64,000 nucleotides of DNA from Lachnospiraceae bacterium (GCA_016291405.1 JAEEXG010000008.1:1-64000), one strand, 5' to 3'; counted from the first letter of the stretch, positions 35,988-44,289 are shown. Program-made: numbers and translations. The notes: generated by a model not told the origin, from the letters alone.

Positions 35988-37448
35988 ATGGCACAAAAAT
36001 TACTTATAAAAGCTGAGAATATAGTTCACTCATACGGTGAGCAAACAGTGCTTGATTTTGACAAGTTTTACCTTTATGAAGGTGAGAAGGTGGGCCTGGT
36101 AGGCGTAAACGGTGCAGGGAAAAGCACGCTCCTAAAGATACTATCAGGTGAATTAAAGGCAACCGAAGGAACTGTTTTCAGAGATTGTAATCCCGTCTAC
36201 TTTGAGCAATTTGCTTCAGATGAATCCTACTATGAAACAGACTACAGTGAAGCGGGAAAGATGGGTGTAAGTGAACAGATATGGCAAGAAAACGTAAGCG
36301 GTGGAGAAGATACGAGAATCAGACTGGCAAAACTCTTTTCAAATAACCAGGCGGTTGCTTTCCTTGATGAGCCTACGTCAAATCTCGATTTTGAAGGCGT
36401 AAATATGTTAAAGAAGCGCCTCAAAGAAATTGATACGATGGTGATTATTTGCCACGACAGAGCAGTACTTAACGAGCTTTGCAACAGGATTGTGGATCTT
36501 TCCTTTGGTAAGCTTCAAAGTTACTCGGGAAATTATGATGAGTATGTGGCTCAGAAAGAAGAACAGTTTAAAACAAAGCAAAACGAGTATGAAAACTATC
36601 AGGCTGAGAAGAAGCGCCTGCAGGGAGTTTATCTTGAAAAGAAAATAAAGGCGGTAAAAATCGAAAAGAAACCGAAAAACATATCTGCAAGTGAAGCAAA
36701 AGTAAGAGCGTATATCGGAAATCATAAGCCTGAAGACAAAGCAAGAAATATGGAGAAAAGTGCCACTAATGTTTTAAAGCGAATAGAGCACATGGAGGTA
36801 AAAGAAAAGCCAAAGGTTGAACCTACCGCAAGACCTGATTTTAGGCTCACAAATCCCCCAAAGAATCCGATTGTTATAAGAGGAGAACATGTTTCTTTTT
36901 CTTATGGTGATAAGGTCATATTTGAAGATGCCGACTTCATGATCAAGAACGGGAGTAAAGTGGCGATTCTTGGCGGAAACGGAGCGGGAAAGACAACGCT
37001 TTTGGAAATGATAAATAAGCGGGAAGAAATCTACGTCGTGCCGGGAGCAAAGATTGGCTATGCCAAGCAAAACATGTCTCAGATTGATTTAAACAAGACT
37101 GTTTTAGAAAATGTAAGGAGAGTAAGCATCCAAAGTGAGAGCCTTTCAAGAATCATTTTGGCGAGGCTCCTGCTTTCAGAAAGAGACATAAATAAAATGG
37201 CTAAAGACCTTTCAGGCGGGGAAAGAATGAAACTTTCTTTTGCAATGTTGTTTGTTTCGGATGTAAATCTCCTTATCTTGGATGAGCCCACAAACTACCT
37301 GGACATTCCTTCGGTGGAGGCACTTGAAAAGCTACTCATGGAATATGAAGGGACCCTAGTGTTTACATCTCATGACAAAACCTTTGTTGAAAGAATAGCG
37401 ACTGAAAAGCTCATCATAAAAGATAGAAAGCTTAAAAAAGCAGAGTAG
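35988..37448 (+). CDS. ABC-F ATPase, antibiotic-resistance type (Vga/Lsa/CplR-like)
   Basis: 486 residues from the ATG at 35988, after GAGGGAGG; the track start lies in the attenuator. It is a soluble protein with two ABC domains (GVNGAGKST and GGNGAGKTT Walker A motifs, signatures VSGGEDTR and LSGGERMK, Walker B FLDEPTSNLD and ILDEPTNYLD) joined by a charged helical linker at about residues 190-270. No membrane domain. ABC-F proteins bind the ribosomal E site, and this subgroup commonly displaces 50S-targeting drugs. A housekeeping role cannot be excluded, but the attenuated leader argues for inducible protection. Confidence 0.82.
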   Translation: MAQKLLIKAENIVHSYGEQTVLDFDKFYLYEGEKVGLVGVNGAGKSTLLKILSGELKATEGTVFRDCNPVYFEQFASDESYYETDYSEAGKMGVSEQIWQENVSGGEDTRIRLAKLFSNNQAVAFLDEPTSNLDFEGVNMLKKRLKEIDTMVIICHDRAVLNELCNRIVDLSFGKLQSYSGNYDEYVAQKEEQFKTKQNEYENYQAEKKRLQGVYLEKKIKAVKIEKKPKNISASEAKVRAYIGNHKPEDKARNMEKSATNVLKRIEHMEVKEKPKVEPTARPDFRLTNPPKNPIVIRGEHVSFSYGDKVIFEDADFMIKNGSKVAILGGNGAGKTTLLEMINKREEIYVVPGAKIGYAKQNMSQIDLNKTVLENVRRVSIQSESLSRIILARLLLSERDINKMAKDLSGGERMKLSFAMLFVSDVNLLILDEPTNYLDIPSVEALEKLLMEYEGTLVFTSHDKTFVERIATEKLIIKDRKLKKAE

Positions 37449-37459
37449 GAAAAAGAAAA

Positions 37460-37487
37460 AAGCCTCCACGAAAGTGGAGGCCTTTTT
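37460..37487. terminator. Bidirectional terminator
   Basis: GCCTCCAC/GTGGAGGC with a GAAA loop, an A-rich tract before and TTTTT after, so it works for both convergent genes. Confidence 0.9.
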
Positions 37488-37497
37488 GACTAAAGGT

Positions 37498-38142
37498 TTA
37501 CTGAATGTCAGATGCGATATCGATGTTTATGCCTGTGATGCCTACCCAAGCGCCGTCCTTTGCTTCAGATGATTCTGCGTGAGCAAGGAGCCACTTGTTG
37601 GTAGCTGTGATAAGTTTATCTTCCTGATTGGCGGGAGTGAACTTAGGGCATCCAACGTTCGTGCCCTTAGGAAGTCCAACCAATACCTGGAAGCCTGAAT
37701 CCTTGTGAGCCTGGCAGGGAGCGTAGTGAAGAGCTGTAGCATATACTTCAATCATAACGCCCTTGGGGCAAAGGAAAGCTTTAACTTTGCTTGAGTCAAT
37801 CTTGTGGTTAACGATTTCTTCACGCTTAGCAAGAAGGAGAATGAAATCTGTTGCGCCAAGGTTTATTTCGCTTGAGCGATGATATTCAAGGCAGTTAAGC
37901 TTTGTGTTGTGGCCGTTACACCATCCAAACTGCATGGGTGAGCCACCAAATAAAGATGTAGCGATTTTTTCTGCTGCAGGAAGCTCCTGTAATGCCTTTT
38001 CTTCGGCAACATAGTCGGTGCCTACAGGAACGGGAGTCTTGTCTCTCAAAGCTTCCATGATTTGTTTCTTTTCTTCGTCATAGCCTTCAATAATGCGGCC
38101 GTAGTTTGTAAATTCAGGATCTGTTACTTTTAATATTGTCAT
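37498..38142 (-). CDS. DUF4867-family protein
   Basis: 214 residues from the ATG at 38142, after GGAGGGTG; the track's start four codons earlier overlaps that site. It has conserved segments CNGHNTKLNCLEYHRSSEINLG, FLCPKGVMIEVYATALHYAPC and GLPKGTNVGC, which I associate with DUF4867, an uncharacterised family of Firmicutes proteins. The conserved histidines, cysteines and glutamates suggest a metal-binding, cupin-like fold; this is inference. It is a single gene, convergent with the ABC-F gene. Confidence 0.75.
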   Translation of the reverse strand: MTILKVTDPEFTNYGRIIEGYDEEKKQIMEALRDKTPVPVGTDYVAEEKALQELPAAEKIATSLFGGSPMQFGWCNGHNTKLNCLEYHRSSEINLGATDFILLLAKREEIVNHKIDSSKVKAFLCPKGVMIEVYATALHYAPCQAHKDSGFQVLVGLPKGTNVGCPKFTPANQEDKLITATNKWLLAHAESSEAKDGAWVGITGINIDIASDIQ

Positions 38143-38320
38143 GTCACCCTCCAAATGTGTTTGATTTGCCGGTTCTTAATGAAAGGATACACCTTTAAAG
38201 GGGCTTTTGCATATCAATTTTTTCCTTAAGACTTTCAAATATTGCTGTATTTATAAATATGTTGTAGATAGTAGATAAATGAATTAGAATTTCTATTAGT
38301 GGTTTCTTTAGGAGGCATAG

Positions 38321-39322
38321 ATGCAGATAAGAAAGGCAAAGCCGGAAGACTTAGATTCCATATTGGAAATATATAAAATTGCCAGAGAGTTTATGATTAA
38401 CTCCGGAAATCCGAACCAATGGCGAAAAGAAAAGCCTGCGAAAGAGCAGATTGAGGCAGATATAAAGAACGGGATTTGTAATGTAATTTACGAAGGAGAT
38501 GAGATCCACGGAGTGTTTGCTTTGTGCGAAGGAATCGACCCAACGTATTCATACATAGAAAACGGTGCATGGCTAAACGATGAAAAGTACGTAACCATTC
38601 ACAGAATCGCAAGTGACGGTAAAGCTCACGGCATCTTCGAAGCTGCAATGAATAAGTGCAAAGAATACGCCGATAACATAAGAATCGACACTCATGAAGA
38701 TAACAAAGTCATGCAGGGTGCTTTAAAGAAATTCGGATTTAAGCGTTGCGGAATTATATATCTTTCAAACGGTGAACCAAGAATTGCATTTCAGTGGAAG
38801 AAGGAAGTAAGAATAGAGACTAAAGACTTAGTCCTTAAGAAGGCTGAGTTTGATGACTGGAAGCCGCTTCTTAGAAACATTTGGAGTCATGAGGAATCGG
38901 CAAAGTATATGCTTTGGAAGGTTACAAAGACACAAGAAGAAGCAAAGGCGCGAATAATTCGAACTCTTGAGTTTGAGGAAAAAGAAAAGTATGCGCTGAT
39001 TATTTATAAAAAGCCTGAGATGGAAGCAATCGGGTTTGCGGCAATGAGAGAGTGTGAGCCCGGTGTTTTTGAAGAGATGGGGGTAGCCTTTGGGCCTGAC
39101 TTTGTGCATAAGGGATACGGAAAGCAGGTTTTGACTGCCATGTGCGAGGAAGCAAAGAAAGCGGGGGCAAAGGAATTTTTGGCAAGTCACAGAAAGTTAA
39201 ATGTAGCGTCAAAAGCGTTAATAGTTTCTTGTGGCTTTGAATATGACTATGAGTCGGAAGAAAAGGAAGATCCTAGAACCGGCGAAAAATACACGATAGT
39301 AAACTACAGAAAGAAACTATAG
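38321..39322 (+). CDS. Tandem GNAT-domain acetyltransferase
   Basis: 333 residues with two GNAT modules. Residues 1-155 (IRKAKPEDLDSILEIY...) are a divergent domain in which the acetyl-CoA loop is weak (SDGKAHGIFEAAMNKC). Residues 162-333 form a second domain with a clearer loop, DFVHKGYGKQVLTAMCEEAKKAG (Q/RxxGxG/A-like). GNAT enzymes transfer acetyl groups to amines; the substrate is unknown. The start follows TAGGAGG. A TSUP permease gene follows by 27 nt. Confidence 0.82.
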   Translation: MQIRKAKPEDLDSILEIYKIAREFMINSGNPNQWRKEKPAKEQIEADIKNGICNVIYEGDEIHGVFALCEGIDPTYSYIENGAWLNDEKYVTIHRIASDGKAHGIFEAAMNKCKEYADNIRIDTHEDNKVMQGALKKFGFKRCGIIYLSNGEPRIAFQWKKEVRIETKDLVLKKAEFDDWKPLLRNIWSHEESAKYMLWKVTKTQEEAKARIIRTLEFEEKEKYALIIYKKPEMEAIGFAAMRECEPGVFEEMGVAFGPDFVHKGYGKQVLTAMCEEAKKAGAKEFLASHRKLNVASKALIVSCGFEYDYESEEKEDPRTGEKYTIVNYRKKL

Positions 39323-39349
39323 ACTAAAGATTGAAGGCAGGAAAAAAGA

Positions 39350-40072
39350 ATGGTGTTATGGATTATCGCAACATTTGTGGCGTTTTTTATTAAGGGCCTA
39401 TGCGGATTTGCAAATACATTGGTGTTTACATCGATAATGGGATTTGGGGCAAATAACGTGGCAATCTCGCCGGTCGAATTAATGCTTGGATATCCCGCAA
39501 ACTTTATTTTGACAATTAGAAACAGAAAGAAACTGGACCCTAAAGTATATATTCCTTTGGCGGTGCTGGTGCTTGCAGGATGCATTCCCGGAGCATTACT
39601 GCTTAAAAACGTGGACGCTACCTACATTAAAATTGTGTTTGGTGTAGTGATTATCTTAATCGGAATCGAAATGTTTTTTAGGGAGCAAGGGAAACTTAAG
39701 TTTAAAGAATCAAAGCTTGTTCTTGGAATTATAGGCATTCTATCAGGCGTTTTGTGTGGGCTTTTTGGCGTTGGCGCTTTGCTTGCAGCCTACGTTGGAA
39801 GAGTGACCGGCACAAGCGATGAGTTTAAAGCAAATATAAGCGCAGTATTTATTGTTGAAAACACCTTTAGAATCATCCTTTACAGCATCATGGGAATCAT
39901 TACGTTCCAGGGCTTTAAGCAGGCTCTTATCCTAATGCCTGTTGTTATTGCGGGATTGTTTGCGGGAATATTTAGCTCAAAAGTATTGAATGAAAAAATA
40001 GTAAAGCGTCTTGTAATTATACTTTTGATAGTATCAGGTGCTGCATTAATCATCATGAATTGTAATAAATAA
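39350..40072 (+). CDS. TSUP (TauE/SafE)-family permease
   Basis: 240 residues with about eight membrane helices in two similar halves (GLCGFANTLVFTSIMGFG near the N-terminus and GVLCGLFGVGALLAAYVG in the middle), typical of TauE/SafE anion permeases. Substrates in the family include sulfite, sulfoacetate and other small anions; none can be assigned here. It probably shares a transcript with the upstream GNAT gene. Confidence 0.85.
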   Translation: MVLWIIATFVAFFIKGLCGFANTLVFTSIMGFGANNVAISPVELMLGYPANFILTIRNRKKLDPKVYIPLAVLVLAGCIPGALLLKNVDATYIKIVFGVVIILIGIEMFFREQGKLKFKESKLVLGIIGILSGVLCGLFGVGALLAAYVGRVTGTSDEFKANISAVFIVENTFRIILYSIMGIITFQGFKQALILMPVVIAGLFAGIFSSKVLNEKIVKRLVIILLIVSGAALIIMNCNK

Positions 40073-40079
40073 AAAATGC

Positions 40080-40108
40080 TTGACATACAATTGTCAGTCA
40101 ATTATACT
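40080..40108 (+). promoter_or_regulatory. Consensus promoter with overlapping dyad
   Basis: TTGACA (40080-40085), exactly 17 bp, TATACT (40103-40108). The spacer has inverted repeats (TGACA-N6-TGTCA and ATTG-N5-CAAT), which may be a repressor site. Confidence 0.82.
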
Positions 40109-40140
40109 TTCGATTAAATAATTTTAAGAAAGAGGAAACT

Positions 40141-40254
40141 ATGTTAGAATTTACAATCTCTAAATCTAATATGAATGCCCCCGAACCCTGGAATAATAAT
40201 CAGGGGTTATTTGCATACGTATTTGATGAGGAAGATTTAGCGCGCCAAGCATAG
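40141..40254 (+). CDS. 37-codon ORF, candidate leader peptide or small protein
   Basis: Not in the ORF track. ATG at 40141 follows AAAGAGGA; the frame encodes MLEFTISKSNMNAPEPWNNN... ending FDEEDLARQA. It is acidic, with no signal peptide or membrane span. It sits alone behind a consensus promoter, and a terminator lies between it and the next gene. Its codons for FDEE contain TTTGATGAGG, an exact copy of the terminator's 3' arm, so the ORF may act in cis as an attenuator leader. It could also be an ordinary small protein. No family recognised. Confidence 0.7.
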   Translation: MLEFTISKSNMNAPEPWNNNQGLFAYVFDEEDLARQA

Positions 40255-40279
40255 GATTACTTAGTCTAAAAGGATTATT

Positions 40280-40320
40280 AAGCCTCATCAAACTAAATGT
40301 TTGATGAGGCTTTTGTTTTT
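40280..40320 (+). terminator. Terminator/attenuator before nucleoside phosphorylase
   Basis: AAGCCTCATCAAAC (40280-40293)/GTTTGATGAGGCTT (40299-40312), loop TAAAT, then TTTTGTTTTT. The next gene's AGGAGGG site begins about 4 bases later, leaving no room for another promoter. A copy of the 3' arm at 40222-40231 can pair with the 5' arm instead. Confidence 0.88.
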
Positions 40321-40334
40321 ATTAGGAGGGAAAA

Positions 40335-41102
40335 ATGATTATTAAGAACGAAATACCCATACTGGAATATGATGATGCTTCAAAAGAAGTTATTTCTCCA
40401 AAGCAGGATGTGGAAGAATTAAAGCTTCCAAAGAAGTGTCTTATAGCATTCTTAAGTGGATGCGTGGAAGAATATGCAAAGGCACATAACGCAACAATAG
40501 CTGAAGAAATCATTACATTCTCACATGTGGTTAAAATTTATATTTTGCATGAAGATGATGAAGATATTTGCCTTATTCAGCCAACTATCGGATCTGCGGC
40601 AGCAGTGCAGGCTTTGGATGTTTTGATTGCCTGCGGATGTGAAAAGATTATAGCCGTAGGCTCTTGCGGAGTGCTTGCGGACTTACCGGAAAACGCTTTC
40701 TTGGTACCTACAAAGGCGCTTAGAGCAGACGGAACATCTTATCATTATTTACCTGCATCAAGATATGTGGAGCTTGATGGGGATGCAATTAAGGCTATAG
40801 AGCGTTGCTTTACAAAGCACGATTTACCTTTTGTCACCACCACCACTTGGACAACGGACGGCTTTTACAGAGAGACAAAGGATATGGTTAAGTACCGTTT
40901 GGAAGAGGGCTGTGAGGTAGTGGAAATGGAATGCGCCGGAATGGCGGCATGTGCTAAAAAGCGCGGAGCTAAGTTCGGACAGTTTCTTTTTACAGCCGAT
41001 TCTTTGGCAAACGTGCATGAGTACGATACCAGGGATTGGGGCTTAGCGTCCCACGAAAAGGCGCTGCTTCTTGGACTTGAAGTATTAAGAGAGTTTAACT
41101 AG
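40335..41102 (+). CDS. Nucleoside phosphorylase (PNP/UDP family)
   Basis: 255 residues. The fold's motifs are present: TIGSAAAVQALDVLIACGCEKIIAVGSCGVL (phosphate and ribose binding) and VVEMECAGMAACAKKRG (the MECA glutamate contacting ribose). It should cleave a purine or uridine nucleoside to base plus ribose-1-phosphate; the base preference is not clear. It is the first full gene after the attenuator. A GNAT-methyltransferase fusion starts 9 nt downstream, so the three genes to 43264 are probably one operon. Confidence 0.85.
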   Translation: MIIKNEIPILEYDDASKEVISPKQDVEELKLPKKCLIAFLSGCVEEYAKAHNATIAEEIITFSHVVKIYILHEDDEDICLIQPTIGSAAAVQALDVLIACGCEKIIAVGSCGVLADLPENAFLVPTKALRADGTSYHYLPASRYVELDGDAIKAIERCFTKHDLPFVTTTTWTTDGFYRETKDMVKYRLEEGCEVVEMECAGMAACAKKRGAKFGQFLFTADSLANVHEYDTRDWGLASHEKALLLGLEVLREFN

Positions 41103-41111
41103 GAGGGAAAA

Positions 41112-42392
41112 ATGGAGTTAATAAGAGTACAGGATTCTGACACAAAGAAAGCCTATGAAATGTATATGACATTTGCGAAAGACGAAAACGGATACATCAA
41201 TCCTGTGTACGGCTATGAGTACGATGAATTTCTTAAATGGATAGATAAAAAGAGAGACTGGAGCGTAGGAAAAAATCTTCCGGAAGGTTTTGTGCCGGAT
41301 ACCACTTACATTTTGGAAGATGATGGAAAGTATGTGGGAGCCTTTAACTTAAGGCATCACTTAAACGACTTTTTAAGAGAGGGCCCGGGGCATATAGGAT
41401 ACGGCATTTCCAAAGAATATCGAGGGAAGGGCTATGCCACAAAGGGACTTTTGCTTACCCTAGAAAAGGCCAAAGAACACGGAATCTATGAGGCATATTT
41501 ATCCGTTAACAAGGATAACCCGGCAAGTCTAAAGGTGCAAAAAAAGTGCGGAGCCTACATTCATCATGAAAACGACAAGGAGTACTTTACAAGAATTAAC
41601 CTTGAAACAAAAAGGGAAGAAATAGTTGAAAACTATTATAAAGCCTATGATGAAGACAGCAGACTTCAAAGAAGCTGTCACGGCAGGCTTGAATACGCCA
41701 CCACAATGCACTACATCCATAAGTACGCTAAGGAAGGTGCCAAGATTTTGGAAGTTGGCGCGGGAACAGGAAGATACAGCGTGGCACTTGCAAAGGAAGG
41801 CTTTGACGTAACTGCGGTGGAACTTACAAGTGCAAACCTTGAAGTTTTAAAGAAAAACGGAGAGGGCGTAAAGACACTTAAGGCCCTTAAAGGGGACGCC
41901 ACAAACCTTAAAGACATTGAGGATGGCACCTTTGATGTAACGGTGGTGCTAGGCCCCTTCTATCATTTATATGAAAGAAAAGACCTTGATAAGGCCATAA
42001 AAGAAGCCTTGAGAGTCACCAAGAAAGATGGAATTGTGATGTTTGCATACATTTCAGTTTATGCAATTATGTACATGAACTACTTTCAGGGAAACTGGGC
42101 TTTCGGAGAGGAAGAAAACTTTACGAAAGACTATAAGGTTAAGCACTATAAAGAGCAGGTTTTCACAGGCTTTGACGTAGAAGAGTTTTCTCATCTGTTT
42201 GATGATAAGGACATTGACTATATCACAACCGTATCTACCGATCAGTGTATCGGGGCCTTGGAAGAAAGAAGTGATTTCTCTCTTCCCGATGCAGACTTTG
42301 CGGCTTTCTTTAAATGGCACCTTGCAATCTGTGAAAAGAAAGAACTTCTTGGAAGCGGCTGCCACCTATTGTATATCTGTAAGAAAAGATAG
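41112..42392 (+). CDS. GNAT acetyltransferase-SAM methyltransferase fusion
   Basis: 426 residues with two catalytic modules. Residues 1-165 are a GNAT domain with acetyl-CoA loop YRGKGYATKGLLLTLEKA. Residues 170-426 are a class I methyltransferase with motif I ILEVGAGTGRYSVALAKEG and acidic motif II VELTSANLE, plus VVLGPFYHL at the active-site side. Both modules look intact. The fusion suggests sequential acetylation and methylation of one substrate, or a regulatory pairing; neither substrate is known. AGGAGGG precedes the ATG. Confidence 0.82.
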   Translation: MELIRVQDSDTKKAYEMYMTFAKDENGYINPVYGYEYDEFLKWIDKKRDWSVGKNLPEGFVPDTTYILEDDGKYVGAFNLRHHLNDFLREGPGHIGYGISKEYRGKGYATKGLLLTLEKAKEHGIYEAYLSVNKDNPASLKVQKKCGAYIHHENDKEYFTRINLETKREEIVENYYKAYDEDSRLQRSCHGRLEYATTMHYIHKYAKEGAKILEVGAGTGRYSVALAKEGFDVTAVELTSANLEVLKKNGEGVKTLKALKGDATNLKDIEDGTFDVTVVLGPFYHLYERKDLDKAIKEALRVTKKDGIVMFAYISVYAIMYMNYFQGNWAFGEEENFTKDYKVKHYKEQVFTGFDVEEFSHLFDDKDIDYITTVSTDQCIGALEERSDFSLPDADFAAFFKWHLAICEKKELLGSGCHLLYICKKR

Positions 42393-42424
42393 ATACTGTA
42401 TTTATAAAAATACGGAGAAAGAAA

Positions 42425-43264
42425 ATGTCTAAAACCATTGAAGAAATTGCTCTTGACTGGGAAGAAAAGTATAGATACGGTTCCGTTGAAAAAAGAAAGA
42501 TAAGAGCCTCGCTTTGGAAGCCCTATTACTCGTTAGTTTATGAGGCGCAAAGAAACGCAAAGTACAAAGCCCCCGATAAACCCGATGAGCTCATACAAAA
42601 GCTATCGGATATAGGCGCAATAACCAAAGACTCTAAAGTCCTTGATATAGGAGCAGGCCTTGGGGGCCACACCTTTCAGATTGCTAAAATAGCAAAAGAA
42701 GTGGTTTCTTTGGACACTAACGAAGTCGCTCTTTCTATATTAAATAAAAGGGCAAAAGAAAACGGTGTTAAAAACGTGACCACAATCAACACTTCATGGG
42801 AAGACTATCAGGCGACAGATAAGTATGACATGGTGTTTTCTTCCATGTGCCCTGCTATCTGCAATATAGAAGAAATAAAGAGAATGGAATCTTTATCAAA
42901 GGGCTATTGCGTGCTTATTACGGTCATGGCAGGGTCTTATGATAAGCACAGAAAGAAAATGATGGGCGAGCTTAACTTAAAGCCCGAAGGCATGATCACG
43001 GACTTTGATACCTACAAGGAAGTGCTTTTAGCTATGGGGCGGGATGTAAAGGAAGCTACCAAAACCACAAAGCATGAATATAAGACTTATCTTGAAGATT
43101 TGCTTGATACAATGCCCACCTATTTTAAGATTTTTGGCATAGATGAGGAAAAATCGGTTTCTTTTATCAAAGAATACTTTAATAAAAATCAAGAAGACGG
43201 ACATTTAAATGATGAAACTTTAATGAATATAGGTATGCTTTATTGGAAACCGAGTAAAAACTGA
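42425..43264 (+). CDS. Class I SAM-dependent methyltransferase
   Basis: 279 residues with motif I VLDIGAGLGGHTFQIAKIAK, acidic motif II SLDTNEVAL and motif IV-like MVFSSMCPAICN. The N-terminus (EEIALDWEEKYRYGSVEKRKIRASLW) and the SMCPA segment recall corrinoid- or coproporphyrin-associated methyltransferase-like families, but the substrate is unknown. It follows the fusion gene by 32 nt with GGAGAAAG before the ATG. Probably the last gene of the operon that begins at 40080. Confidence 0.8.
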   Translation: MSKTIEEIALDWEEKYRYGSVEKRKIRASLWKPYYSLVYEAQRNAKYKAPDKPDELIQKLSDIGAITKDSKVLDIGAGLGGHTFQIAKIAKEVVSLDTNEVALSILNKRAKENGVKNVTTINTSWEDYQATDKYDMVFSSMCPAICNIEEIKRMESLSKGYCVLITVMAGSYDKHRKKMMGELNLKPEGMITDFDTYKEVLLAMGRDVKEATKTTKHEYKTYLEDLLDTMPTYFKIFGIDEEKSVSFIKEYFNKNQEDGHLNDETLMNIGMLYWKPSKN

Positions 43265-43317
43265 TGGTTTCCGTTTTGCGACTGTCTTGCGAATAGACAC
43301 CCAATAGTGGAGAAAAC

Positions 43318-43346
43318 TTGACAAATATGAGCAAAACCAATAAATT
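43318..43346 (+). promoter_or_regulatory. Candidate promoter of the small membrane-protein pair
   Basis: TTGACA (43318-43323), a 17-bp spacer and TAAATT (43341-43346). A second TTGACA (43351) and two TATAAT boxes (43368, 43402) lie further down without well-spaced partners. Confidence 0.55.
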
Positions 43347-43456
43347 ATTATTGACAGAAATGAACTTTATAATGATATGAAATCGTTATTAGGTTGTGTA
43401 GTATAATGATAAATGTAAAAATCTGTTATTTTTAGTTAAGTTGGAGGATATTATTT

Positions 43457-43852
43457 ATGGCATGTTTTCTTGTATCGGCAGCCGAAGCTGCTGTAGTTAC
43501 AGCGGTTGAAAAGAAAGAAGCTAAGAGAGAAATGCTTCATGCATCAGAGCATGGTCACGTAGAAGAGGTTAAGGTTCCTTTTTCAAGAAAGCTTAAATGG
43601 CTTAAGAGCTTACTTCTTGGCGGAGCTGTTTTACTTATGTTTGAGCACGTTTGGCACGGAGAGGTAGTTGCATGGTTTCCTTTCCTTACAGCAATGTCTA
43701 ATGCAGAAGATGCAGCTGAAATGTTTAAGGAAATGGGAACAGTCGGCGTTAGCATGGCACTTTTAATCACAGTAGTTTGGGGCGTTATGTGCAAAGTTGC
43801 CGATGCTATTGTTAAAAGACCTGTATCAGAGGCTCAGAAAAACGAAGCATAA
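43457..43852 (+). CDS. Conserved small membrane protein A
   Basis: 131 residues. The first ~40 are polar, beginning MACFLVSAAEAAVVTAVEKKEAK. Two membrane helices follow (about 48-65 and 95-115), separated by the aromatic segment FEHVWHGEVVAWFPFLTAMSNAEDAAEM. I recall similar FEHVWHGEV proteins in other gut Clostridia, always uncharacterised. TTGGAGG precedes the ATG. It is paired with the next gene 14 nt downstream. Confidence 0.75.
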   Translation: MACFLVSAAEAAVVTAVEKKEAKREMLHASEHGHVEEVKVPFSRKLKWLKSLLLGGAVLLMFEHVWHGEVVAWFPFLTAMSNAEDAAEMFKEMGTVGVSMALLITVVWGVMCKVADAIVKRPVSEAQKNEA

Positions 43853-43866
43853 TCGGGGGAATAAAA

Positions 43867-44178
43867 ATGACATTACTTATTACAGTTTTTGCAGCTGTTA
43901 TAGCTACTGTTAAATGGTATACACGTAAGGATGACTCAATGAAGCTCGGTATTCTTTTGTTTATGTACTGGGGCGCATCTTTAATGTGGTTTGTGGATGC
44001 AATCTTTGAATATGTCGAAAGCGGCGCAGCTTACTTTACACCCGCTATCGAGGATGTTTTAAACGATGCATTCTTAGGCCTTTGCGTTGTAGCATTAGGT
44101 TTAATTATCTGGGTGGTACGTTTGCTTATTACAGATCCCAAGGGTTCTGTTCGTGCAGCACTTACAAAGAAAAACTAA
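43867..44178 (+). CDS. Conserved small membrane protein B
   Basis: 103 residues with three hydrophobic stretches (1-15, 28-48, 73-92). The middle, LMYWGASLMWFVDAIFEYVESGAAYFT, contains acidic residues next to a membrane span. The C-terminus is basic (DPKGSVRAALTKKN). It always appears to follow protein A in the layouts I recall. The two probably form one membrane complex. Function unknown. A terminator follows. Confidence 0.72.
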   Translation: MTLLITVFAAVIATVKWYTRKDDSMKLGILLFMYWGASLMWFVDAIFEYVESGAAYFTPAIEDVLNDAFLGLCVVALGLIIWVVRLLITDPKGSVRAALTKKN

Positions 44179-44192
44179 ATTATTACAAAATC

Positions 44193-44230
44193 AAGAGACC
44201 GAAAGGATGCAAATCCCTTCGGTCTCTTTT
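44193..44230 (+). terminator. Intrinsic terminator
   Basis: AGAGACCGAA/TTCGGTCTCT stem with flanking GG/CC, followed by TTTT. Confidence 0.85.
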
Positions 44231-44289
44231 ACAATGGTTGAAAATATGTTTTAATTAACGTTGTAAAGAAACCCCGCAAGGAGGATTAA

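Noticed and set aside
43351-43373. TTGACA followed by TATAAT
   Set aside because: The spacer is only 11 bp, too short for a sigma-A promoter.
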